From positions 11,914,193 through 11,978,192 of the forward strand of contig SCHM01000001.1 of the NCBI GenBank assembly GCA_004123355.1: a stretch of DNA of 64,000 nt. The letters are read 5' to 3'. This DNA is from Amphirosellinia nigrospora. Its lineage: Eukaryota > Ascomycota > Sordariomycetes > Xylariales > Xylariaceae. Shown piece by piece: positions 10,931 through 21,427 of this stretch. The translations under genes were made by a program, and so were the position numbers. The notes under the pieces are model-generated. The model did no database searches. It was not told where the DNA came from and worked only from the letters and a program-made list of their open reading frames with translations. Positions within the stretch are counted from its first letter, which is position 1. Each line of letters begins with the position of its first letter.

Positions 10931-13054
10931 TCAATAATACTTACCAGCGGCGTCCTCTTCTACAGTTATGAGCTGTTGATATCCTGTGTCTGCATCGGGG
11001 TTGGCGATAGGAGGCTTGTTGACATGATTGTTTATCAGAGAATTGTAGATAGACGATAGCGTCGAATGAAAACGGGCTGCCACGTGGTCAACAGAGCACA
11101 GAATAAAGAGCGCCAAGGCAAGACGGATATTCCCAAGATCTTCTTCATAATCGGAAGGTGGGTGTTCAAGGCTATTTTCCCAAGAACATTGTATAGTAAT
11201 GTAAGGCAAGATATGTAACTCTGGAAGCTAATTAATCAACTGGTTAGCCATTGGTCCCAACCGGATTGCTCTTGGGTAGATTGTTGAACCAACATGATAA
11301 TCCAACACCGTTTAAAAACACAGTTATCGTCCATCATAATTCTTATTAACCTAGCGGAGCCGTTGGCAGCCAATGACGCTTCGTCTGCTTGTTTTAAATA
11401 TTGCTCTCGGGACGGTTGCCACGGGGCGGCAACGCTCCATGTGTTTTGGACCATCTGAGTATTTGGAAAGCGATGCGGCGAAATAGCAATATGTTCGTTC
11501 CAAGATAAATTAGATGGACCATGTATATGGTCCGCCTCACTTCGAGCGGCAGGGCCTGGGTAGAGGTTTCTTGGAGATGTATCACATTGGGTAGGCCGTC
11601 ATACCATTTCTCGAGATCTTGCGCCATGGCACTTGTGGCCCAGCCTAGGTCTTTATGAACTAAGTGCATGTAGAGAATCTTGAGTTTAAGGACTGGTAAT
11701 GAAATCGGAACGTTAGACGAATTGCGAAGGGAGCTTTGATTTACACTCACCAGCAACCCTTACCATCCCAGTTTGAGCAACTGAAATGAATTAGCCAATG
11801 CTTTGCTGTTTTAGAAGAAGTCAAACACCTTCGGAAATGTCGGAGGTATCATCGACACTCAAATCTGAGGGCTACTTATGATTAGTGCTTATACTCTAAC
11901 GGTTGGGGAGACCAACAGAGATCTGTTCAAATAAATGTTGATTGCGAGACCTGTATCCTAGAGTTGCCGAGAGCCAACTCGGAAAGCTAGTCAGTGACGG
12001 AATATAAATTAGCGGATAAGATTGGACTTACGTTGAGAGGAACATCAACGTGCGCCAGGCCTTGCGATAATCATCCCACATGGAGTCAGTTAGAGAGGGC
12101 AGCTGGCGACGTTGATTATACAACCCAAATCGACGGCACAACGCCAGCCCAATGTCTAAGGAAAGTTTAGTCTAAGATGCATCATATTTACCGATGAAAA
12201 ATAGGGGCCTCACCTGCATAGGCTAGTGACGCGACAGCTCTGCTCATCACGTTATACATACAAAGCAACGTGCAAATCTTGATAGCATCCAGAGGTCGCA
12301 TTTCCAAAGCTGAATCGAAATGGGCCTTAGAGATATCATAGAAACTGTCGGAGGCGTCGGTGTCCCCAGTAGTGTCATTATACTGCATTCCAACGGCTGC
12401 AATAGCCATAAGACAGCACACATCTGCTCTCCAGCTTTGGCTTCCAATGTCCACATTCTTCCAACAGAATCCATGAGACGGAAACTTGGGAGCGGGTGAA
12501 GACGTGAAATAGCGTGCCGCTGCTACTGAAAAATCTTCGACTGCCTGTTGGGTGACTGAGACGCTAGGTAAGAACCGCTGGGAGACGACGCTGGGTGCCT
12601 GACCGTAAACGTGGGAGAAGGTTGGGATTGGGGCCTAGTTGTAGAGGCTTGACCGACCTGCTGCTCAAGCGCCTCGATTCGAGATCGTAGTGCGGCCTTG
12701 GACTGTACGTCTTCGCTATCGTAGACACACTGTCGTTTTTTTCGACACGCATGTTTGACAATTAGGGCGCTCTCCGCCGCACTTTTCCTCTTTGAGCTGG
12801 AAGTCAACTTACTGGGGCGAGATACAGCGCACCTTTGTCTTTGCTTTCCGACATGCATGACATGCCTAGGTAGATTTAGGGAGAAACTTTAGCAACCGCC
12901 TGGAGTAAGAGAAGTCGACGTGTCGACTCGCGCTAGATAGGAAACACCTTACCTGGTTTACGGCATCGCGCTTCTTGCCGAATGATCCGCCGCTTTCGCT
13001 GGCTTCACTGACGTTGATATTGCCAGCCGGCAGTATAGGACGAAATGAAGACAT
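10931..13054 (-). CDS. Zn2Cys6 fungal transcription factor with fungal_trans (MHR) domain
   Basis: A DNA-binding nuclear regulator. Exon 1 (13054-12953) begins MSSFRPILPAGN. After an 87-bp intron, exon 2 reads ACHACRKAKTK. A 51-bp intron is then needed to continue as CGGERPNCQTCVSKKRQC. The joined cluster has exactly CX2CX6CX6CX2CX6C spacing, followed by a coiled segment (ALRSRIEALEQQ). The middle homology region is visible as DALEMRPLDAIKICTLLCMYNVM near 12300, preceded by RADVCCLMAIAAVGMQY. Several small introns follow, and downstream segments read DLEKWYDGLP and EVRRTIYMVHLIYLG. The C-terminus is uncertain. A GTAAGT donor at about 10945 suggests the gene continues towards about 10500, where in-frame fragments such as NATLEVVHKKT occur. 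It may regulate the neighbouring transporter and UstYa locus, but nothing in the sequence proves this. Confidence 0.75.
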
Positions 13055-13790
13055 ACTGTGCGGTGAAAAAAACTTCGAGTAGATAGCTTCGGATAATATA
13101 CACTTCCTTGGAAGAATAGAGGCGAATAATGCTCTTTTGTGGTGTTATATCATTTGTAGAGAAATATTCAAGAAATGGCCTAGTAAAGTAGATTCGTAAT
13201 GCTTTCCATCATGCTAACCTTAGTCGTTCTAGACTGCACATAGGAGGTGACTTCTATGCTCGGCGTGGTTCTCAGTGGGATAGGGGTGCCATAAATCATG
13301 TGATTGGCGAACTGCTAAACAATGCTATTATCTACAGGGTGGCGAAAATGCCGTCACACGTCTAAAGGTTGGGTGCCAGGGATGATCTCGGCGAAACATC
13401 GATACCCACCTCGGGGTTATCTTCCCAGGTTTAGTTTGCTAACATCCCGTACTGTATTTGGCTAACAACGTATATCCAACAGAACAGTGTGCAAAACCGC
13501 CGGCACCGTAGCATTAATCGCCACACCTATCCATGCGGTTCACTGAATATATGTTATTGTAGATCCAGACGAAATCTACCTTTTTATTCTAGCTTAGCTC
13601 GTTATCTGATCACCCGTGTGTTGCGGTACTGGGTTGGTAGCTTAGGCCGGTGTATGCTATGACTCGCGTGAAACTTGCTCCTCGCATGCATCTTCTCCCA
13701 AGCTAAGTCTAGAATTTTAGTATTGAAGTAGTCCGAGTTGCTCTATATAAAAACGCCCAATCAGAAATTAGAAATAGGGGGCTTGCACGA
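13055..13790. other. Intergenic, no gene seen
   Basis: Upstream region of the Zn2Cys6 gene leading up to the MITE. No coding similarity was seen. Confidence 0.45.
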
Positions 13791-13799
13791 CATTCAAAG
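13791..13799. repeat. Left target-site duplication of the MITE (CATTCAAAG)
   Basis: Nine bases identical to 14174-14182, immediately outside the inverted repeat. Confidence 0.85.
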
Positions 13800-14173
13800 C
13801 AGGTCTGATTTCGACACATGAGTTTTCACTATCTACACATGAAAACTAGCCGTTTTAAGCAACAGAATGGCCACACTACCTACTCTTCGAGTTAGTCCTA
13901 TGGCTTTATATTAGATCTATATAGATTTTAATACTTTAATACAGTATTAAATATAACTATTATAAATAGTTCAGTAATTTTCTTATTTTTTAAAATATGT
14001 TTATATATAAATATCTACGGTGAAAATAACGTTATTTGTATGTTAATGTGGGCCTGCACTTCGTCGGGGCCTGGCAATCTAATAGATTGATTGGCCTATC
14101 GCAGGTGTTGATTACCGAATGCGGCTGTTTATGTGTAAGATAGTGAAAAACTCATGTGTCGAAATCAGACCTG
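13800..14173. mobile_element. Non-autonomous DNA transposon (MITE) with long terminal inverted repeats
   Basis: The left end starts CAGGTCTGATTTCGACACAT at 13800. The right end is its reverse complement, finishing ...GTCGAAATCAGACCTG at 14173. The inverted repeat is about 44 bp with only two one-base gaps, and a weaker match continues for about 10-15 bp more. The interior is very AT-rich (13905-14030) and has no coding capacity. The 374-bp element is flanked by a perfect 9-bp direct repeat CATTCAAAG (13791-13799 and 14174-14182), a target-site duplication. A 9-bp duplication with long terminal repeats is typical of Mutator-like elements; CAGG ends with a shorter duplication would fit hAT less well. 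No transposase is in the window. Confidence 0.85.
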
Positions 14174-14182
14174 CATTCAAAG
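14174..14182. repeat. Right target-site duplication of the MITE (CATTCAAAG)
   Basis: Nine bases identical to 13791-13799, immediately outside the right inverted repeat. Confidence 0.85.
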
Positions 14183-15175
14183 GAAGGGGGCTGCCAGGAC
14201 AAGAATCCAAGAACAGGGACCAGGAACAGAACCTCGACACACTAGTCAAGCAAACAGACTTCAATTATATAGCCATATAGTCACATAGAGCCCACGGAGA
14301 TGGCTTCAGTGGTCCTCAGTGCAACAACAGATGTTTACACCCTATCCTTACGCGGTCTATGACAGGGGACAGCGACTTAGACACATATTCTACTTTATTT
14401 GACACACGTTGCTTTAGGTAGCTGTACTTCAAGTCGGCAACCCTTAACCTAGCCTGAGAGGTTATCTTATTTCAAACTTCCAGTCGATTCTCGGGGCTTT
14501 CTACCTTTCTGACTGGGTGAATTATTGTGCTATGACTTGGCAGCGTATCAAGGTTGTAGCATAGAGCTCGTATCAGCATATTCATGTTCTTGGATGCCTT
14601 TTCGCAACCCAATTTCTACATGACACCATCGTAAAAATACGAATGACTAGGGCTAAATCAACTAACTCCTAGATTCGGCGTCAATAATTTATCGTCTAAT
14701 TATGCCTTCTTTTCTCTATTCCAAGTTTATAGATAATCATATGGCGGTCTTCTGCCGGACTTTTGAACCTTAGTAACTTCTTCTTGGACTCCTATTTTTA
14801 TATTGACCCTTTAACAAAAGTCACCAAAGAACAAACTCATATATAGGAACTAGATGGCATGAAGAAGTGGACCTACGAAGTGCCCAGATAGCTAGCACGG
14901 CCGAACAATACTCCGGGAGATATTGGGTGTATAGAAATCCTGTCGCACTCTAATTATCGCTTGTAGATACTCCTTAGCTACCAGGTCATTGGCATGCACT
15001 ACTTATGAGCCTTCTGGTAGCTCACCTCCCGTAATAGATCGCATATCTACAAGTCCGGATTAATTGGCTACCACACTTTTTAAATGTATCTATCACATTC
15101 TAACTATGTCCAACTCTCTTATCTCTGAGTTGACATACCAAACTTAGCCTACTAGCCGAGTTCAACAGCCTTGTA
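14183..15175. other. Intergenic, no gene seen
   Basis: About 1 kb of low-complexity, AT-leaning sequence between the MITE and the 3' end of the peptide transporter gene. No coding similarity was found. Confidence 0.45.
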
Positions 15176-17242
15176 TTATTCCATCTTCTCTGGAGCATCG
15201 CCACTGGCCTCAGGATCACTGCTCTCTGATTCCTTGTTTCCGACGTTGAATTCCGAATCGTACTTTCTAAAAGCAAGCCAGAATATCGCAGCACTCAACG
15301 CCATGGTTCCCGCCAAAGTCGCGAACAATATCACGAGATAAGGGTTCTTCGAAACCGGCCCTAGCGCAATTCCTAAAGCTGACGCGACTGCCGCCGATAT
15401 TTCTTGAAGAGCCCTGACCATCGATTTCGTGCTGACGGGTGCTTCGTGCTGGGTATACTCGTTCAGAGATACGAGGCCTAATATCTCGCCGGCCGCGAAT
15501 AGAAAATGGAGTGGGGTTTGAATCCAGACGTTCACTTCGTTTGGTCTCGGGCTGGTCACCGTCGTTGCATCTCTCTTTGTGGTAGTACTGATGGCAGCCG
15601 CGCACTCGAGGGGGTAGCGGTAACAAGGTCCATGGCTGTAGATCAACTGCTGAAAGCCGGCTCCATATGCAAGTCCGGCCGCAAGAAATAGGAAGGCCAC
15701 TGTCATGCGCAAGATAGGCCCGAACGGGATTTTTCGCCGGCGTAGGAATGGAAAGAGCAAGTTTTGAAGGAAAGGCCCGATGATAATGCAGGCAATTGGA
15801 TTTAAGGCTTGGAACGTATCGTTCGATAAACCGTGTTGTTCTGCTTGTCCGGCTTGCGAGATAATTTGTTTGTTGTTTGATTGTAACAGAGCCAGAATAT
15901 GACGAAGCATAGTATGACACGGCAGCCCTTAAGCCCACGTCGGATCTCATCGACAAAGGTCGAGGTCCATGGAACATTGCGGTTATGATGCTCCTTCTGG
16001 TAATCTGGTTCGGCTGCAGATAAATGGAACCGTGCTTGACAGGCATATACCAGTATCTTTCCAGCGTGTGGGAGAGCATTGGCCTCGGGAGGCACCTTGA
16101 CTAGATAGAGTTAGTAAGCGGCTGAAAATTGGTAACTATTTCATATACAGTCTGAGACTTACCAAGTTGCTTGTGCCATACCAAAGCGGGGATGGAGGCA
16201 ACAATCAATACGGCCGTAGGAAGGAGATATGCTGCCCAGAAACCCACATGCTTTTCCAACAAAGTAGTAGGGATCGACGACAAAGCGGCAACATTAACCA
16301 TCCTGCAGATGTGTAAGCGCGTGATTCAACAGTTGGGCTACTCGTCAAGATCATTATGCTAACCAGTAGTACCCATTGAAAATGTATTGAACGGCGAGTT
16401 GTCGGTCGGTGACAACCAGAGTTCCGTCGCTGCTTTTCTTGACCTGTGAGCGAGTTGTAGGGAGTTGGTCCGCTGTGCATGCCCAATATCAGCTCGTCAT
16501 TGAAAGAGAAAATGGTAAAGAATATGCTATTTACCAATGAATGGATATAGTACCGCTGATAGGCCGCCTTGCCCTAATCCACTGAGAACCATGGCCGCAA
16601 CTAGCCCCCCAAGACCAGCGCCATGATCGAGAGCAGTGGGAAGAGCTGTGACGAATAGAACCACGTAACCAAGGATGAGTAACCTTTCTTTTCGATTAGT
16701 TTCTCGTCACGACGAGGGCCCATTTGTAGTAACTGATGCACCCGGCCATGTGCAATATGTGGAGTTGGTAACAATCAAGGCACATGCACGTTACGAAGTG
16801 CACATGCCTCACTCCAAATGTCTCTAGGATTGTAACAAAAGATTAAACTTACGATAAGCTAATAACCATGGTCTTATACCGGCCTATCCACATGTCGGAT
16901 AAGATGGCGAATGGAAGAGGGGTAAGATACTGGAAGAACAAGTATGCATTCTGAATGATCGAGGCGTCCGACTGGCCCAAGCCGAGAGCACCAGGCGAAG
17001 GATTGCTTCCTCTCGGATTTTGAAGATAGTTTTCTAGATCTCTGGTTAGCTCTGTATCTTGTTCGTGCTGCAACAACTCACGCCATGTTATTGTGATTCC
17101 GAATCGTGCGAACTGTGCAGCTGCACCGGTAAAACTCAATAGCCATGCTGTCAGGGACATCGGCCACCTCGTGAACCAGAGAGTCGATTTCTTCCTGTGT
17201 GGCATCTCGAGGGAGATCAGTGTGCCCTTCTAGCTCCTGCAT
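15176..17242 (-). CDS. Proton-dependent oligopeptide transporter (POT/PTR family)
   Basis: A plasma-membrane symporter that takes up di- and tripeptides with protons. The start is set at ATG 17242, giving MQELEGHTDLPRDATQEEID, a typical acidic PTR N-terminus. One C lost near 17157 (CCC-CTG) then joins it to AWLLSFTGAAAQFARFGIT, the first transmembrane segment. Further motifs are NPRGSNPSPGALGLGQSDAS, FQYLTPLPFAILSDMWIGRY (the SDxxxGRY signature), a NVAALSSIPTTLLEKHVGFW segment and, in the last exon (15910-15176), FLFAAGEILGLVSLNEYTQ. The last helix LVILFATLAGTMALSAAIFW is followed by an acidic tail. At least three introns are visible (donors near 16860, 16310 and 16160). A frame break near 15850 again looks like a lost base. 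It sits head-to-head with the S33 aminopeptidase, suggesting shared use of small peptides. Confidence 0.85.
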
Positions 17243-18140
17243 TGCTTCAGATAAAGTACAATGAAAGCTGGGTCTCTGCCGATTGGTGACAAAATCACCA
17301 AAAGAATTAAGGTTCGTCAGGTAGCAATGATCGCTTTCACAAGAACCGGTGGTCCGATATGGGCTGCATATAAATGGGTCAGGTCAACCGATCATTATAT
17401 CAGTGCCTGCCGTCCAATCTATCCGCAGGTTATCGTAAAAGCAGATTCGCCCAGAGGTAGGTATCATGTTAAAAGAGTCATAACCCCTTATCTTAATCCT
17501 ACGCTACAGTGGCATTCAACGCCGTTGAATAGCTACCTACCTACCTAATGCACCGGAATGATACTGTAAGACAAAACCCCTGTAGGTAGTCACGCAACGC
17601 CCGTAACTTATTCAATCCCATAGTGTACCGCCCAGCGGGTTTGATCGCCGAATGCAGAGAATACGATTCGCTGCACACATACTACGTACATACTATATAC
17701 GACGAGTGTACTTACTGTGCTTTGATGTCTCCACAGTTCGTAAATTTCATGCAACGTCAAAATCTGAGTCGAATTAGGTAGTCCTGCAGGACTCATTGGC
17801 TGACGTGATGGCAGGGTAAACATGATTACCTAAGTCACCGGCTGTTTCCCGGCGCGAGCCGAGAGGTACCTACATGTTGGAGGTACTATATAGTATGTAT
17901 AACGAAGTAACTATATGTACGTCGCACTTGCCTGCATGGAACAGTAGGGATGGCTGTTAGCTGCATGGAAGAAGGAGCCCCAGGTTCAGACCAACTCTAT
18001 TGGCAGCTACGCAGCAAATAAGTCACAGTTTCTCTAATAACACTCACAGTCTCGTGTCCCATTCCCGAGGTCCCTTTCTCCTTAAAACTGCCCAGGTTTT
18101 CTAACTTCGTTACCTGACTCATCAGCTCGCCTTTGAAATC
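17243..18140. other. Divergent intergenic region, peptide transporter / S33 peptidase
   Basis: About 900 bp between two divergent start codons, so it probably contains both promoters. It holds a TACCTACCTACCTA run at about 17532-17546, of the kind scattered in other intergenic parts of the window. No gene was recognised. Confidence 0.45.
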
Positions 18141-19156
18141 ATGGCGACTTACCCCACTACTGAAGGCGAGATTGCCTTCGATGTTCCCGAGGCCGGAAAA
18201 CCGTGCAAGACATGGTACAAACTTGTCGGAAAGCTCGATGAGGCTTCGAAGTCGCCCATCATCGCGCTGCACGGCGGACCAGGATCGGGACACGATTACA
18301 TGGTCGCACTCACAGAGCTATACGAGAAGCGGGGGATCCCAATCGTCTTCTACGACCAGATAGGCTGCGGTCGTTCAACCCACCTGCCCGAGAAGACGGG
18401 CGACGAGGGGTTCTGGACCTTTGAGCTGTTCATGCGCGAGCTCGACAACCTCATCGACCACCTCAAGCTGCGCGACATAGGCTTCCACCTCGTAGGTCAG
18501 AGCTGGGGTGGTATGCTGGCCGGTGCATATGCAGCTAGACAACCTGTCGGACTCAGAAAGATTGTCTTGTCCAGTTCGCCGGCTAGTATGCCGCTCTACA
18601 AGGAATCATGCAAGCGACGCCTGGCCGAGCTGCCACCGAAAACCCGCGAAGTCCTCGAAAGCAAGGATATCGATCATGCTAGTCCCGAGTTCAAAGCTGC
18701 CTCTGACGTTTTCATGAAAACCTTCGTGTGCCACCTCGACCCGGTCCCCGAACCCGTCCAACGCGCCTGGAAGAATCTGAAAGAAAACCCTTCCGCTTAC
18801 TCAACTATGTAAGTCACCCCCATCTCTCTACACTGGCTGACCACTTTCTGTGTGGCCTCTTCTGTGTTGAGTACGAAAACATGAATCTTATTTTGTTTCG
18901 ATTTAGGCAAGGGGACTCGGAATTTGACACGGTCGGCACTCTGAAGACTTGGGAAGGCTGGAAGGATGCACATAAGATCGAGGCCGAGACTCTACTCTTG
19001 AATGGGAGAAATGATGAGGTGATGGATTTCGTCATGGAGCCATGGTTTAGGGAGATCAAGAAGGTCAAGTGGGTGACTCTGGAGAAAGCGAGTCACACGA
19101 TCATCTGGGAGGACCAGCCCCGATTTCTGCAGCTATGCGGCGACTTTTTGTCCTAG
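18141..19156 (+). CDS. Proline iminopeptidase-type alpha/beta hydrolase (peptidase family S33)
   Basis: It removes N-terminal proline (or related residues) from small peptides. Two exons (18141-18808 and 18907-19156) joined across a 98-bp GTAAGT...TTTAG intron give a perfect 305-residue frame. The oxyanion-hole HGGPGSGHDYM is at about residues 53-63, followed by YDQIGCGRS. The nucleophile elbow GQSWGGM carries the catalytic Ser, and the GRNDEVMD loop (Asp) and KASHTIIWED (His) complete the triad near the C-terminus. Length and order fit fungal S33 proline iminopeptidases. There is no signal peptide, so it is probably cytosolic. It is one of the genes with no frame damage. Its neighbours, a peptide transporter on one side and a UstYa-type oxidase on the other (tail to tail, 213 bp apart), suggest a role in peptide trimming, which is inference. 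Confidence 0.92.
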
Positions 19157-19369
19157 GACCTAAAGGTCTATTTGTGTGCATGAACACTACAGAGATGGAC
19201 AGGGAAGAACAGGGTACAGATCTTCAGCTCATTCAGAATTGTGAGCATTAGCACTTAATTGCTTAGCTCACCGTCCCGACCCAGTTATGCCGAGACCTTC
19301 CCAACATGGCTAAACACGCCACTATACACCTGCTGGTTCATATAGATCTATATGACTACAGTTTGTCAT

Positions 19370-20364
19370 TTACTCGTGATTGTCGTGATGATAATTGTGC
19401 GCGAACGGGCCCGGCCTGTAGGTGAACTGCCCCTTAACAAGCGCCTTCTTGCGCGCCCAGTCATTGATACTATCCCATTTCGCGCAGGTTGCCATAGCTT
19501 CCAGTCTCTGCACTTTACCTTCTAGCGGGTTAATCTCGTCGATCCACTCGAAAGTTGTGATTGCCGTGTTGGGATGACACATGACAGCCTGGCGGAGGCT
19601 GTTGATGCAGTGATCTGAAGGTTCATCAGTTGCTGTACTTTCAGGTGATAACGGGGTTGGAGGAAGAACTACCCGAGTGCTCGAAATCAAATTGTTCAGG
19701 GTATGCGTAGTCCGCCCATTTCGACTTGTAATGATCCCAATGCACCACCATTCGCAGATTGTTGAGGCAGTGTAGATGATGGTAGATGCCTATAGAGCCT
19801 AGGTAGTCGCCGCCATTGACCTGTACTCGATTCGTCATGTTCGTGCCGACGCGGCGCAGCTCATCTTCTGTGAGCCTGACATTTATAGCTAAAGGGGATA
19901 ATAAGTATATATAAACTTGAGTGCTGCATTTTGGATGCTGAGTGCTCACCATAGAGTAAGTCGTCCCACGCCTCATCCAGCTCGTCCGAGGGCTCTAGAT
20001 TGAACGGAGCCTCCGTCGGGTACCATTCTGTCCTTTTTTCGTATTTCAACTCATATCCCATCAGAGCTGTTTGTCGATAAGTATGTGTTTTCATGCTCGA
20101 GGAGCAAAGAAGCAACTCACCAGGATAATCGTCGCCTATCTGGCCTGATGATACGTCGTGCCTGTTTGCTACAAGCCCGACTGTGACTACCACGGCAATG
20201 TAAGACAGTAAAAGGATGTTTAATGATAAAAGAATGTTCGTCATCCCCCACGTGCCCTTTGACCGCCAGACATTTTGGTTGCGATGCCTACTCCAGGTGG
20301 TTGGGCTTTCGCACTCGCACTGAGGGAGCAACGCCTCGCGAGATTCCCTCGTCATTTTCTCCAT
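19370..20364 (-). CDS. UstYa-family oxidase (DUF3328), membrane-anchored
   Basis: Members of this family catalyse oxidative cyclisation, cross-linking or halogenation, notably on ribosomal peptides of the ustiloxin/dikaritin class, and also in other fungal pathways. Four exons (20364-20121, 20066-19950, 19888-19673, 19614-19370) separated by introns of 54, 61 and 58 bp give an intact 273-residue frame, exactly divisible by three. A cytosolic N-terminus is followed by one transmembrane segment (NILLLSYIAVVVTVGLVA, about residues 45-65). Then come the EAWDDLLY and RVGTNMTNR segments and the two defining metal-binding motifs: HHLHCLNNLR and DHCINSLRQAVMC. The C-terminus is histidine-rich (NYHHDNHE). 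It is divergent from a 67-residue secreted-peptide gene 780 bp away. UstYa proteins also occur outside RiPP clusters, so the substrate is unknown. Confidence 0.9.
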
Positions 20365-21144
20365 GGTGTTGACATGGAACTGAGAACGGTACCAGAAACC
20401 AAGTCGGGAAATTAATAGATAGATTCGGGCGGGAGCAATATTGGCGTAGTCAAGCTAGGTAGTACCCGGTCAACGGTTAGCTTCATAAGGACATGATCTG
20501 ATCCACGCTGAGGCACGAGAATTCCGCCGATAATGAGGGTGCAATCATCGGGCGCATCACGATAAACATCTGAGCGAACTCATGCAGCCTTAACATTAAA
20601 AAGCGGTCAGGATGAGCCGTCTGTCTCATCCGATCGGCCAATGGCGACACCGCGGGAGGGGATCAACGTCCCGGTCTGATGCCGTACACATGCATGAGTG
20701 GGAAAGATGGTTGGCAGTGGCCAGGTCTGTGGGGGATGCTACCACGGTATCTGAGGAATCTGACCCGACCTCATTCGAGCTTCTACCACTATGGCTAGCT
20801 GCGATAGCCTACGTGAAGATATGTATGTATGCGCCTAATCACGCCACCCGCTTGGGCGCATCCTATGGGATGTGGGAGAATCATTTACATGATCCCGACT
20901 TGTGTGGCAAAGTGCAGACCTGCATTCTCATGATACGGTAGTTAGCCGCATGTGGGCCTACGGGCATTCTAGATCATGATTACAGGAAGTCCGGGTGTTC
21001 ATACCGATCTGATTACGTCCATAGTATATAAGGCGCTACTGTGTTGTCGTGGAGGATATCCTGTTGACTCTCTATCCTGCCCCAAACACCCTCAAGCTCT
21101 CAGTATCAAACTCACCAACCGTCGCCAAACGACTACGTCCCGAT
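20365..21144. other. Divergent intergenic region, UstYa / secreted peptide
   Basis: A 780-bp shared promoter region. A frame at 20612-20941 has no family resemblance and no signal peptide and is left out. The TATA-like box of the peptide gene is annotated separately. Confidence 0.5.
21025..21032 (+). promoter_or_regulatory. TATA-like box of the secreted peptide gene
   Basis: TATATAAG lies 113 bp upstream of the ATG at 21145. The same motif occurs at nearly the same distance before the RNase T2 and But2-domain genes. Confidence 0.45.
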
Positions 21145-21427
21145 ATGTTTTACAAAGCACTGCTCGTAGCCCTCCTGGGACTTAGCGTCGGAACCCATGC
21201 TATGCCACTAGGTACTAAATACCCGTCCCCGGGCGACTAGTCATTAAGTCGCCTTTGCGGCATGGGCTTTCGCTCACGCTTGAAATCTAGGAAACGACGG
21301 CCTCAGCCAAGTCGAGATCCCAGCGCGGGCTTTCGTCGCTGGTGACGGAGCTGAGAAATGGGCGAGAGGTGGAGACCCGGCGATCGCAGCTCATGCCGAC
21401 GTCGTCGCAGAGGCGGACGAGAAGTGA
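21145..21427 (+). CDS. Small secreted peptide, 67 residues, two exons
   Basis: Exon 1 (21145-21211) encodes MFYKALLVALLGLSVGTHA, a classical signal peptide ending in THA. A 79-bp intron (21212-21290) has a GTACTA donor, a CTCAC branch-like site and an ATCTAG acceptor. Exon 2 (21291-21427) continues in frame as GNDGLSQVEIPARAFV, then EKWARGGDPAIAAH, ending VVAEADEK. The frame is intact over 204 bases. The mature part is about 48 residues, acidic, Ala-rich and has no cysteine. It has one Trp, one Phe, no Tyr and no dibasic KR or RR Kex2 site. I do not recognise a family. It is divergent from the UstYa-like oxidase, so a ribosomal peptide precursor is possible. An effector-like small secreted protein is equally possible. 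Without the intron a 31-residue product would result. Confidence 0.6.

Noticed and set aside
20612-20941. 109-residue frame between UstYa and the secreted peptide
   Set aside because: No similarity, no signal peptide; lies in a divergent promoter.
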